35,702 nt of DNA from NCBI GenBank assembly GCA_030054035.1, contig JASGCS010000015.1, forward strand, positions 1 to 35,702, in the 5' to 3' direction. This document shows positions 7,907-16,337 of the stretch, piece by piece. The first letter of the stretch is position 1; the number at the start of each line of letters is the position of its first letter. The DNA comes from Candidatus Methylacidiphilales bacterium (GTDB taxonomy: Bacteria; Pseudomonadota; Gammaproteobacteria; JASGCS01). The position numbers were made by a program, and so were the translations under genes. A model generated the notes under the pieces. The model made no database searches and was not told the DNA's origin. It was given only the letters and a program-made list of their open reading frames with translations.

Positions 7907-8403
7907 CTGCGCGCTCCTTCGAGCAACAGCACTCTCGCATGCATGGAATCTTGTCTTTCTGATATTCGAGTAATATCTACTCTAACCGCATGAATATCAT
8001 TAGCAACTAAATCAAACCCCTTGGTCATTTCAGCTCTTAATTCTGAAATATCATTTTTTAATTCTTTTCGCAATTCTGAAATATCATTTTTTAATTCTTT
8101 TCGCAACTCTGTATTTTCGTTTTTTAATCCTTTAATCTCCATGATCATATCAACTCTTAATTCTTTAATTTCTTGAAATATTTCTTTAATTTGAATACTT
8201 AATTCAGTAAACTTATCATCCACATTTTTAAAACTATCATCCACATTTTTGAACTTATCATCCATCTTTTGATCAAGTGATGCCTGGCGGAATTCCATTA
8301 ATTTAAATTTATAAATACAATAAGCAACCAGCAGCACTACTGCAATATTTGCTGCAATATTTGCCTGTGTTAATTCGGTAATTAAAGAAGGTATATTTTC
8401 CAT
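7903..8403 (-). CDS. Membrane-anchored coiled-coil protein built from short repeats
   Basis: This 166-residue protein has one N-terminal membrane helix (about residues 15-33, IAANIAVVLLVAYCIYKF). A continuous coiled coil follows to about residue 155. The coil contains heptad repeats (FKNVDDS, FKNVDDK) and an 11-residue repeat (DISELRKELKN) present twice with a partial third copy. There is no enzymatic motif. It probably sits in the inner membrane with a rod-shaped soluble domain, like many small phage- or toxin-associated and DUF1640-like coiled-coil proteins, but I do not place it in a family. No Shine-Dalgarno precedes the ATG, and the start overlaps the small ORF upstream, which suggests translational coupling. 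Confidence 0.7.
   Translation of the reverse strand: MENIPSLITELTQANIAANIAVVLLVAYCIYKFKLMEFRQASLDQKMDDKFKNVDDSFKNVDDKFTELSIQIKEIFQEIKELRVDMIMEIKGLKNENTELRKELKNDISELRKELKNDISELRAEMTKGFDLVANDIHAVRVDITRISERQDSMHARVLLLEGARS
8039..8104 (-). repeat. Two perfect 33-bp tandem repeats inside the coiled-coil gene
   Basis: The 33 bases at 8039-8071 are repeated exactly at 8072-8104 and a degenerate third copy follows. Each encodes DISELRKELKN, so gain or loss of a unit keeps the frame and lengthens or shortens the coiled coil by eleven residues. Confidence 0.9.
8211..8268 (-). repeat. Imperfect 21-bp repeats encoding coiled-coil heptads
   Basis: Three near copies of a unit containing ATCATCCACATTTTT (plus strand) encode DDKFKNVDDSFKNVDDKF. 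The period of 21 bases equals one coiled-coil heptad. Confidence 0.75.
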
Positions 8404-8543
8404 GTTAACTGAATTTTATTATATTCAAGTGCTAATTTCTCAAAATTAGTTCCTAACTCTTTTTGATTCTGTGTGGTTTCTTTAATTCTGTCTAGTACAT
8501 GGTAAATGCCCGTACTTACTTCAAGCGTTTTATCTTCAATCAT
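8382..8543 (-). CDS. Small ORF, 53 residues, upstream of and overlapping the coiled-coil gene
   Basis: This frame was found by reading the region by hand. It runs from ATG at 8543-8541 to a stop at 8384-8382. It would encode a charged, helical peptide (MIEDKTLEVSTGIYHVLDRI at the start, then KETTQNQKEL) ending WKIYLL. It overlaps the first 22 bases of the next gene in another frame, as coupled genes often do. A weak purine stretch (GAGAGCGAGAG) lies about 13 bases before the ATG. Coiled-coil-like character matches the downstream product. The family is unknown and it could be non-coding. Confidence 0.4.
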   Translation of the reverse strand: MIEDKTLEVSTGIYHVLDRIKETTQNQKELGTNFEKLALEYNKIQLTWKIYLL

Positions 8544-8617
8544 TTGTGTGTATAAACTCTCGCTCTCCGTTAAAGAAATTTTATAATTTGATTACATTAC
8601 TTTATCATAACACCTAT

Positions 8618-8650
8618 AAAAAAGCCCTATATTTTTGATAGGGCTTTTTT
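8618..8650 (-). terminator. Rho-independent terminator of the TonB-dependent receptor gene
   Basis: On the minus strand, GCCCTAT and ATAGGGC form a seven-pair stem around a seven-base loop, followed by six T. It begins 26 bases past the receptor stop codon. A run of A on the other side means it could also act on the plus strand. Confidence 0.9.
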
Positions 8651-8675
8651 ATACAACAGTACTTAGTGATTAAAA

Positions 8676-11300
8676 TTAAAACTTTACCGTAAAGTCAACT
8701 CCATAGTATCTTTGTGATTCACGGGATAGCTGATAGCGATATGCCCAATTGCCAGTCGCAGTACCAGTGTAACCGGTATAGAAGCGATTATCAAGTAGGT
8801 TTTTGATAATGAAGGCAACTTTATAGGCATCATCATCCATGCTATAACCAAAACTTACATTGACAATGTCATATGCAGGTATGTAAAATCCTTTAGGGAT
8901 ACCGATTAAATCTCCCGCATCTCCTACCGAAATTAAATTTTGTGCAGCAGCTGTTCCCGAAGCTGTTGAGTATTTAATGGTTGGGTGTTTAACGTAAGTT
9001 AAACAGGTTGCGGTATTATCTGCACAGAACTTGCCATCTGCTCTTTCTGATTTCCTAGAGGAATTTACATTTAATGCTGGCATATCTCCTAACTGTTCTG
9101 ATACAAACGAATAGGTGGCATTAAATGTAAAGACATCCTTACCATCTACAGGAACACTAACATCAAATCCAATATTTGCTTTTAAGTCAGCTGCATAAGG
9201 GATAGGTAACCCTTTGTGATCAGTGCATCTAGCTATATCTCTTTGACCACTACAATTAAACTTCACAAACTCGGCTTTCCCTGAGTTGAAGCCACCGGTT
9301 AAGGTAAATTCACTTGTGGGTTTATAAATAAAGTCTAGTTCTACTCCCTCTGACCTTATTTTGCCTGCATTTGTTAATGTGGTGACCAATGAATTATTGA
9401 TGCTTATAAATGAGTTAGCATGATAGTTTCTTACGGTAGTCTCATAGAGGGCAAATGTTATTAAAGCATCATCAGTAGCCACCTTTACACCAAACTCAAG
9501 TGCGTCACTTAATTCTGCTGCTATTGGTCTGACATCATTTACCGAGTTGAAGTTATAGTAGAGATTCCAACCTGGACCTTTATAACCTGAACTATAAGAA
9601 GCGTAGATGGTGGTATTATCTATTTTTCCTTGTAAGCCAAATTTTCCAGAGAGATTTTCTTCCGTGGTGCGATCGCTAATAGTAGCTTCGTTAGCATCAG
9701 TAGTTCCTGCAACCCCAGGCGCACCTGCAAAACCGAGTTCATTGTTTCTTCTATGTTTATAACTGACATAGTCATTGGTATATCTTGCCCCAACGATCAA
9801 TCTAAAGTCCTCATAAACTTCAGCATCAATGTTAAAGAATAATGCTTTGTTTTCAAATAAGGCCTTGATATAACCAGTAGCTGATGCAACTTGCAATAAC
9901 TGCGCATAAGAAGTTCCTGAGCCTGGATTAAAAGCGTAGGGCGGTTGGTTTTGGGCTTGCGCATTACTTAAGACATCAGCAGGATTTACAAGTAAGCAAG
10001 CTACTGCGGTTACTGGAGGTGTTCCTGAAGTTGCAGTAAGTGGTGATGGACATGCTGCAGCCCATCTGGTGAAGTTATAACCGACATTTTGATGCCAGAT
10101 ATATAGCCCAACATTATAGTTGAGTTTATCATCTTTGCCATCAAATCTGATTTCTTGAGAGTACTGACTCCATTTCTCTGGACCCTTGGACTGCTGGAAT
10201 GCTGTTCCTGGGAGAAGGAGTTTATCTTGTGCGGTGAGATCTTCATCTCTGAATTCTTCATGATCCCATTTTCTTCCTGAAGTTATAGAGATAAGGTTAC
10301 CATCTTTATAACTTTTGTTTAATTGAACTGAGAAAGCGGTGGTGTTGGTTTTATCTGTGGTTACACCTTGAAGAATTGATTCGGTGTCAGCGCCTTTTAG
10401 TTTATATTTACCATTTAATCCATCAATGGTAGCTGTGGTTCCTACCGCAGCATTAACACCTGGTGTTGGAATTGAATAGAATAATCGTAAGTACGCTTGG
10501 GTAGCGGCTAAATTGGCATTTTCTTTAACTAATGCGCCTGGAACATCTACACAACAATTATCATTAGAGTTATAAGTTTCAAATATGGTTAGGACATTGA
10601 GGTCTTGTTGTAGTTTGAAATCAACCATAACTCTTGCCCCACTTCTATCGTATCCATTGGTTTTAGAGTTTGTGGCATTGTTAAAGAGAAAGCCATCAAA
10701 TTTGCCTTTGAAGAGGGTTGCGCTTGCATTGACTTTGTCGGTGATCTTACCATTGATTTTGAATGTGCCACGATATTCATCATCTGAAAAATATTGGGTT
10801 TTGACATATCCAGAGAAATCTTCTGTTGGTCTTACGGTGGTAATGTTAACGACACCTGCAGAAGAGTTTTTACCAAAGAGTGTTCCCTGTGGTCCTTTAA
10901 GCACTTCTATCCTTGCGGTATCGTAGAGATCAGCGTAAGCTTGTCCTACTCTTCCCATCACGATATTATCAACCACGACGGCAACTGAAGGTTCTGTGCC
11001 AAAGCTAAATGAGACAGTTCCGATGCCTCTAACTATGAGGACATTGTTGTGTGCTGAATTTGTTTTCTTAAAAGTAAGTGAGGGGGCGAGAAACTGAAGT
11101 CCTTCCACATTAGCGCTAAAAGAATTATTGATTTGATCTTCGGTGATAACCGTAATCGCTATAGGAACATCAGCAACGCTCTGCTCTCTTTTCTGAGCAG
11201 TGACGACTAACTCTTCAGTCAATGTTTTTTCTGCAGCAAATGTATGCAATGTCATCGTTGACAGTACGGTTAATAAGCTAATTTTAATAAATGTTTTCAT
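8676..11300 (-). CDS. TonB-dependent outer-membrane receptor
   Basis: This 874-residue protein has a signal peptide ending in TFA-A (about residue 22) and a TonB-box-like stretch EELVVTAQKRE. The plug domain follows (DVPIAITVITEDQI, then VLKGPQGTLFGKNSSAGVVNI), and then a 22-strand-type barrel ending in VDFTVKF with the terminal Phe required for outer-membrane insertion. It imports a ligand using TonB-ExbBD energy. The subfamily resembles the large group of carbohydrate, natural-product and siderophore receptors of marine proteobacteria, so the ligand is open. AAAGGAG precedes the ATG. It is divergent from the GH31-TRAP operon, which suggests that it imports a glycosylated compound. Tetranucleotide repeats lie in its leader. 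Confidence 0.95.
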   Translation of the reverse strand: MKTFIKISLLTVLSTMTLHTFAAEKTLTEELVVTAQKREQSVADVPIAITVITEDQINNSFSANVEGLQFLAPSLTFKKTNSAHNNVLIVRGIGTVSFSFGTEPSVAVVVDNIVMGRVGQAYADLYDTARIEVLKGPQGTLFGKNSSAGVVNITTVRPTEDFSGYVKTQYFSDDEYRGTFKINGKITDKVNASATLFKGKFDGFLFNNATNSKTNGYDRSGARVMVDFKLQQDLNVLTIFETYNSNDNCCVDVPGALVKENANLAATQAYLRLFYSIPTPGVNAAVGTTATIDGLNGKYKLKGADTESILQGVTTDKTNTTAFSVQLNKSYKDGNLISITSGRKWDHEEFRDEDLTAQDKLLLPGTAFQQSKGPEKWSQYSQEIRFDGKDDKLNYNVGLYIWHQNVGYNFTRWAAACPSPLTATSGTPPVTAVACLLVNPADVLSNAQAQNQPPYAFNPGSGTSYAQLLQVASATGYIKALFENKALFFNIDAEVYEDFRLIVGARYTNDYVSYKHRRNNELGFAGAPGVAGTTDANEATISDRTTEENLSGKFGLQGKIDNTTIYASYSSGYKGPGWNLYYNFNSVNDVRPIAAELSDALEFGVKVATDDALITFALYETTVRNYHANSFISINNSLVTTLTNAGKIRSEGVELDFIYKPTSEFTLTGGFNSGKAEFVKFNCSGQRDIARCTDHKGLPIPYAADLKANIGFDVSVPVDGKDVFTFNATYSFVSEQLGDMPALNVNSSRKSERADGKFCADNTATCLTYVKHPTIKYSTASGTAAAQNLISVGDAGDLIGIPKGFYIPAYDIVNVSFGYSMDDDAYKVAFIIKNLLDNRFYTGYTGTATGNWAYRYQLSRESQRYYGVDFTVKF

Positions 11301-11322
11301 AAGTTCTCCTTTAAATGTTTTT

Positions 11323-11338
11323 TTACTTACTTACTTAC
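11323..11338. repeat. Four TTAC tetranucleotide repeats in the receptor leader
   Basis: TTAC occurs four times in a row at 11323-11338, followed by a run of T and another ACTTACC. It lies 23-38 bases upstream of the receptor start codon. Slippage here would change promoter or leader spacing rather than the frame. Confidence 0.8.
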
Positions 11339-11363
11339 TTTTTTTACTTACCTATCTACTCCT

Positions 11364-11380
11364 CTTGTATCTTATACAAG
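11364..11380. promoter_or_regulatory. Candidate operator: perfect 7-3-7 inverted repeat between receptor and GH31 operon
   Basis: CTTGTAT-CTT-ATACAAG is a perfect dyad in the 150-base divergent spacer between the TonB receptor (-) and GH31 (+). A second short palindrome, AGTATATACT, lies at 11391-11400. Its position suits a repressor or activator controlling both directions, but no regulator gene is in the window. Confidence 0.5.
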
Positions 11381-11450
11381 ATTGATAATAAGTATATACT
11401 ATTAATAAAACTTTTTGGTGATAATAATAAAAAAATAGATACAGGAATTT

Positions 11451-13511
11451 ATGGAAAAAAATGGACTTTGTAATATCAGCGAAGCTATGGCTTGGGATGA
11501 AATAGGCGCAATTTCTATCAAAGGAGTTAAGGTGGTAGGGACATGCCTTGAGCTAACTATGGTAGATGGGGGGGTGTTATCTGTTGCATTCTCGGGTGGC
11601 GGTCTTCGTTTAAAAATTGGTACGGGTATTAATTGGGGAATAATCTCTGGTGAATTGCAAGTAGTTAGTGGTACTCTTCGTTTAGTTGAGGGTGGTTGTA
11701 TTTATGAAAGCAGTTCAGGGGTAGTTGAGATAGGTTTTTCTCCATTTAACTTTAAATATATTGTAGATGGAAAAATAGTACAACAAAGTGGGGTGGATGG
11801 TCATTTTTCTAGAACATTTAGAGTGCCTCCGCTTAGTCGGGTAGATGGGGCGTGGATTTTAAGTTTGAATTTAGTTGAAGGTGAGGGGGTGTATGGTTTA
11901 GGGGAGAAATGGGGCGCTCTGAATCATAGAGGCAGTCTAGTACGAAGTTGGAATGAAGATGCACTTGGGGTTAACGCTGAGATAAGTTATAAAAATATTC
12001 CATTTTGTTTTGGCACTGCAGGTTGGGGGTATTTTGTTCATGGGGGAAGCCCTGTAACCCATGCAGTTGGTTATGGCATGTGGAGCCATAGATGCATTGT
12101 GGCAGCGGTAGAGAGTGATGTACTAGATATATTTTTGTTTGCTGGAAGTGGTGCAGAAATAATTAATAAATATTGTAGGTTAACAGGATTTGCTCAGAAG
12201 CCACCACTATATAGTTTAGGGGTGATTATGTCAAGAGCATATTATCGCACCCATGAAGAAATTGTAAAAGTAGCAAAAGAAATTAGAGAAAAGAAGTTCC
12301 CTTGTGATGTAATCACCTTTGATGGAAGGGCATGGCAAGATACTCGGACGAGATTTTTGTTTGAATGGGATCCGGCTAGGTACCCAAGCCCGAGTACCGT
12401 AGTAGATGAACTGCGTGCCTTAGATTTTGAGGTTTGTAATTGGGAGTATCCATTAGTTTCAATTCACAATCCTCGCTTTGCAGAACTAGAAAGCAAAGGA
12501 TATTTTCTTAAGGATGGTAGAACAGGAAAGACCTATATTCATCAATGGGGTGATGCGCCTTGGGGTTCGGTACTGACTCCTCTAGAACCTTCTGCTTTAA
12601 TTGATTTTACCCATCCTCTTGCTTATGAGTTTTGGAAAATGGAACATAAGCATATTTTTAACGCAGGAGTCGTGATGCTAAAGCCTGATTTTGGAGAACA
12701 AGTCCATGAGGATGTTATCGCAAGCAATGGAATGAGTGGAAAAGAATTACACAATGTCTATGCCTTTTTATACAATCGCTGTTGTTGGGAAGCCAGTAAA
12801 ATGTTTGCTGGTGAAAAAGCCTTTATGTTTAGCCGATCTGGTTGGAGTGGCTCCCAACGATTCCCCTCACTGTGGGGAGGTGATCCGCAAGCAGACTTTG
12901 GGGGATTAGCTGGAAGTATCCGCGGTTCATTGTCTTGGGGATTGAGTGGTGGTCCATTTTTCGCAACTGATATAGGTGGTTTTTATGGAGACACTCGCGA
13001 TAGCGAACTATATATACGGTGGTGTCAAATGGCAGTTTTTAGCGCACATATGAGATTCCATGGCATAGGTGAACGAGAGCCATGGAGTTATGGCGACGAG
13101 GTGTTTAGGGAAATAATGTCCTTAGTGCAATTGCGTTATCGGTTAATTCCATATTTACAACAATGTATTGAGTTATCTTGCGATACTGGATTGCCCGTGC
13201 AAAGAGCTATGGTTCTAGCCTTTCCTGAAGATCCACTAGCTTGGCAATTTGATACTCAGTTTTTATTTGGCCCTTCGCTTTTAGTTGTTCCATGTATTCA
13301 CAAAGGTGGAAATGTTACTTTCTACCTACCAAAAGGAAATTGGTCACGATTTCCTACGCACGAACAATTTGAAGGTGCTAAATTATATAGTATGAATTTA
13401 AGCGTACATGAATATCTAGTCTTTGTCAAGGCTACAGCTACCATTCCACTTGGAAAAGACATTGAGCATGTTGGGGAAGGAATAACCATAGTAGAGCACT
13501 GGCAAGGGTGA
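11451..13511 (+). CDS. Glycoside hydrolase family 31, YicI-like alpha-glycosidase
   Basis: This 686-residue enzyme lacks a signal peptide and should be cytoplasmic. The retaining GH31 active site is clear: nucleophile D413 in MLKPDFGE and acid/base D478 in LWGGDPQADFGG. Flanking motifs include FEWDP, SRSGWSGSQRFP, LSGGPFFATDIGGF, HMRFHG and PYLQQ. Spacing and motifs fit YicI, an alpha-xylosidase (D416 and D482), better than eukaryotic-type alpha-glucosidases, but specificity is not settled. An N-terminal beta-sandwich precedes the barrel. CAGGA lies just upstream of the ATG. It leads a six-gene operon with the TRAP transporter, so it probably hydrolyses the imported glycoside. A run of seven G at 11568-11574 lies near the start of the coding region. 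Confidence 0.93.
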   Translation: MEKNGLCNISEAMAWDEIGAISIKGVKVVGTCLELTMVDGGVLSVAFSGGGLRLKIGTGINWGIISGELQVVSGTLRLVEGGCIYESSSGVVEIGFSPFNFKYIVDGKIVQQSGVDGHFSRTFRVPPLSRVDGAWILSLNLVEGEGVYGLGEKWGALNHRGSLVRSWNEDALGVNAEISYKNIPFCFGTAGWGYFVHGGSPVTHAVGYGMWSHRCIVAAVESDVLDIFLFAGSGAEIINKYCRLTGFAQKPPLYSLGVIMSRAYYRTHEEIVKVAKEIREKKFPCDVITFDGRAWQDTRTRFLFEWDPARYPSPSTVVDELRALDFEVCNWEYPLVSIHNPRFAELESKGYFLKDGRTGKTYIHQWGDAPWGSVLTPLEPSALIDFTHPLAYEFWKMEHKHIFNAGVVMLKPDFGEQVHEDVIASNGMSGKELHNVYAFLYNRCCWEASKMFAGEKAFMFSRSGWSGSQRFPSLWGGDPQADFGGLAGSIRGSLSWGLSGGPFFATDIGGFYGDTRDSELYIRWCQMAVFSAHMRFHGIGEREPWSYGDEVFREIMSLVQLRYRLIPYLQQCIELSCDTGLPVQRAMVLAFPEDPLAWQFDTQFLFGPSLLVVPCIHKGGNVTFYLPKGNWSRFPTHEQFEGAKLYSMNLSVHEYLVFVKATATIPLGKDIEHVGEGITIVEHWQG

Positions 13512-13999
13512 TGTTGTACTACTTAAAATTATTCAACCATCGCATGTCCGTACTTTGTTTATGGACCGGAGTGGTTGCCTTAGTAATTATGGTCCTTTCT
13601 ATCACGGTATTGGTTTTACTTCGCTACACCATTCAGTATTCACCTCGGATCAGTGAAGACTTAAGCAAATTTATGATGGTACTGTTTACTTATTTATTTT
13701 CTCCCTATGTTTACCGAGAACATCTCCATAGTGGCATGGAAATGCTTATAGAGTCTTGGTGGCCTTGGTTTCAACATTTCGTCAAATTACTATTACATTG
13801 TTTAGTAGTTGTTTTAGCTTTATTTTTACTTAACACTGGAATTGAATTTTATAATAATGGAGCAACGTTAATTAATCCAACTTTTAATATCACCAATAAT
13901 TATTTTTATTGGGTCGTGCCAGCATCATTTCTCTTATTAATTCCAGTCGCAATTGAATTAGCTATTGACGAATATACATTATTGCGGAGTTCATTATGA
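13508..13999 (+). CDS. dctQ: TRAP transporter small membrane subunit DctQ
   Basis: This 163-residue protein has four predicted membrane helices and the typical DctQ region RISEDLSKFMMVLFTYLFSPYVYREHLHSGMEM, here shortened, in which the family has (R/E)-x-x-x-(R/E)-H. DctQ pairs with DctM to carry substrates by a sodium gradient. The GTG at 13508 overlaps the GH31 stop by four bases and an ATG follows immediately at 13511; either may be used. Its order Q-M-P after GH31 is compact and clearly one operon. Confidence 0.88.
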   Translation: MMLYYLKLFNHRMSVLCLWTGVVALVIMVLSITVLVLLRYTIQYSPRISEDLSKFMMVLFTYLFSPYVYREHLHSGMEMLIESWWPWFQHFVKLLLHCLVVVLALFLLNTGIEFYNNGATLINPTFNITNNYFYWVVPASFLLLIPVAIELAIDEYTLLRSSL

Positions 14000-15279
14000 G
14001 TTTTGTGTTTATTTGGATTTTTATACTTTTGATGGCATTCGGAATGCCGATCGCGATAGTATTATTATGCGCACCATTACTTAGTTTAATTTGGGATGGG
14101 CAAAGTGATTTTTTTGTCGCGCTGGTCTCTAGAATGTACCATGGAATAAATTCTTTTCCGCTTATGGCTGTGCCTTTTTTTGTCTTAGCTGGTGAGCTCA
14201 TGAACCTCGGCGGGGTGAGCAATTCCATTATTGCGTTATCAAGAGCCTTACTTGGTCACTTACGCGGCGGAATTCTCCATATCAGCGTTATGTCATCAGT
14301 ACTTTTTGCAGGCTTAACTGGATCTGCGGTTGCTGAAGCGAGTGCCTTAGGCAAAGTTATGATACCAATTATGGAAAAAGAAGGGATTGGAAAACGATTT
14401 GGCGCTGCCTTAGTTATAGCTGGAGCAATCATAGGTCCAATCATCCCTCCTTCTGGACTGATGATTCTTTATAGCTATGTTATGAATTTAAATGTGGCGG
14501 CCTTGTTTGCCGGTGGGATTATCCCTGGTTTATTAATGGGTATTGCGCTCACCATTTACAATGTGATTATTGCACGGGTAAGAAACTATCCAGCCAACGC
14601 CACTCGCGCGAGCATTCGTGAAATCTGGGCGGCTTTTAAGGAATGTATCCTACCACTCATGATGCCAATCATAATTATTGTTGGGGTACTCTCAGGAGTG
14701 TTTACGATTACCGAATCTTCAGTGATTGCAGTGATCTATGTGCTACTCATTACGCTTTTTAGAAATCCGACTTCGCTACGCGAACTGCCTCAAGCACTAG
14801 CAAGCACGGTTAGGCAATCTAGCGTAATTTTATTTTTAGTTGGAGCTGCAGTAAGTTTTGGTTGGTTGGTAACCGTCTCTGGAATGGCTGAATTTCTCTC
14901 TAAATTTGTTACCGAGTCTTCTACAAATATTTATATGTTACTATTTATATTTAATATACTTTTATTGGGTATTGGTATGTTTTTAGATGCAGGACCAGCA
15001 ATTCTCATCCTAGGTCCAGCATTAGGGCCTACTTTTGTGGAGCATGGTGTTCACCCGGTTCAGTTTGCAATTATTATGTGTGTAAATCTATCTATTGGAC
15101 TAGCAACACCTCCAGTTGGATTAGTTTTTAATTCGGTATGTTCATTAACAAAAATCAAGTTAGAAGAAATGGTTCGGGAATTACTCCCCCTCTTAGGAAT
15201 TGAAATCCTAGTGGTGTTTTTAATAACGTACATACCCGAACTTACCTTATGGATACCAAGAACTTTTAATTTACTCTAA
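13996..15279 (+). CDS. dctM: TRAP transporter large permease subunit DctM
   Basis: This 427-residue protein has about 12 membrane helices and the characteristic DctM motifs: FVLAGELMNLGGVSN, LFAGLTGSAVAEASALGKVM, GPIIPPSGLMILYS and ATPPVGLVFN. It is the substrate-translocating channel in the inner membrane. Its ATG overlaps the dctQ stop codon in ATGA. The length is normal for the family. DctM subunits are usually paired with substrate-binding proteins that bind carboxylates, including uronates and sugar acids. Confidence 0.95.
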   Translation: MSFVFIWIFILLMAFGMPIAIVLLCAPLLSLIWDGQSDFFVALVSRMYHGINSFPLMAVPFFVLAGELMNLGGVSNSIIALSRALLGHLRGGILHISVMSSVLFAGLTGSAVAEASALGKVMIPIMEKEGIGKRFGAALVIAGAIIGPIIPPSGLMILYSYVMNLNVAALFAGGIIPGLLMGIALTIYNVIIARVRNYPANATRASIREIWAAFKECILPLMMPIIIIVGVLSGVFTITESSVIAVIYVLLITLFRNPTSLRELPQALASTVRQSSVILFLVGAAVSFGWLVTVSGMAEFLSKFVTESSTNIYMLLFIFNILLLGIGMFLDAGPAILILGPALGPTFVEHGVHPVQFAIIMCVNLSIGLATPPVGLVFNSVCSLTKIKLEEMVRELLPLLGIEILVVFLITYIPELTLWIPRTFNLL

Positions 15280-15281
15280 CA

Positions 15282-16328
15282 ATGACGCCCCGCCTTACTA
15301 TCATTTTAAGATTACTGAGTGTGGTGATCGTTACTGTATGTATATATTTTATTTCTCAATCACTATTTACGGAAAGTAAAAAAATAATCAAGATCGCTTT
15401 TCTTGGTTCTAAAAATGATGAAGATTATTTTGGTTCGTTGGCCTTTAAAGAAACCGTAGAACGAATAAGTGGTGGAAAAATCTCCGTACTGATATATCCT
15501 TCTGGACAATTTTGTGGGAACGAACAAGAATGTGTAGAAGGGCTCAGGGCTGGGACATTAGAAATACACATGACGACTTTTGGATTTCTCAGTGCGTTTT
15601 ATCCACCGGCAATTGCCATTGACTTTCCGTACATATTAAACGATGATACACAAGCTGAATGTGTGTTTCAAGGTGAGCTCGTTGATAGCTTGCGCGACAA
15701 AGTGTTAGCCAATAAATCTAACATACGGCTAATGACGATTGGAAATACCGGAGGTTGGAGGGCGTTTGCAAATAACAAACGGCCGATTACTAACTACGAT
15801 GATTTTTCTGGACTTAAGTTTCGTGTCATTTCATCTGATTTACATTTTCAATTTATTCGCGCGCTCTCCGCCAGTCCAACTCCAGTCCCATGGTCCGAGC
15901 TCTATACCGCAGTTTCAGAAGGTGTGGTAGATGGGACAAACAACAGTCTTCCGGATCTCGTCAGTGTTAATCTACATAAATCACTCAAATATTATTCAGT
16001 TGATAATAATCAATATATGGGTGCGCTGTGGTGGTATTCAGAGAAAAAATGGAATGGGCTTAGCGCCACAGAGCAAGAATGGGTTGAGCAAGGTTTCACC
16101 GCTTTGAGACTTGCCACGATTAACCTGCCGAAAAAAAATCTTAGCGATAGTATCACTACCATTGAGCGTGTGGGCGGGACAATCAATTTTATTACTCAAA
16201 TTGAACGAGAGAAAATCAAGTCAAAGATACTTCCGGTGCTCTACCAATGGTATCGCTCGCAATTTTCATCAGAATGGCTAGATCGATTTGAAAAAATAGT
16301 CGCATCTTGCCCATCAGAAGTGCGATAA
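15282..16328 (+). CDS. dctP: TRAP transporter substrate-binding protein DctP, membrane-anchored
   Basis: This 348-residue protein starts with a hydrophobic helix (about residues 5-27) and no obvious cleavage site, so it may stay anchored. The DctP fold follows: FKETVERISGGKISVLIYPSGQ, then DFSGLKFRVISS, with the Arg that usually binds the ligand carboxylate, and ELYTAVSEGVVDGTNNS. The retained Arg favours an acidic ligand such as a uronate or sugar acid, which fits poorly with a plain neutral glycoside and is worth noting. It starts three bases after dctM. The product name is firm; the ligand is unknown. Confidence 0.93.
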   Translation: MTPRLTIILRLLSVVIVTVCIYFISQSLFTESKKIIKIAFLGSKNDEDYFGSLAFKETVERISGGKISVLIYPSGQFCGNEQECVEGLRAGTLEIHMTTFGFLSAFYPPAIAIDFPYILNDDTQAECVFQGELVDSLRDKVLANKSNIRLMTIGNTGGWRAFANNKRPITNYDDFSGLKFRVISSDLHFQFIRALSASPTPVPWSELYTAVSEGVVDGTNNSLPDLVSVNLHKSLKYYSVDNNQYMGALWWYSEKKWNGLSATEQEWVEQGFTALRLATINLPKKNLSDSITTIERVGGTINFITQIEREKIKSKILPVLYQWYRSQFSSEWLDRFEKIVASCPSEVR

Positions 16329-16337
16329 TATTACCTT

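Noticed and set aside
11451-13511. Sulfoquinovosidase (YihQ-type) function for the GH31 enzyme
   Set aside because: The size fits, but the motifs around both Asp residues align more naturally with YicI, and no sulfoquinovose pathway genes are nearby. Not excluded, only unsupported.
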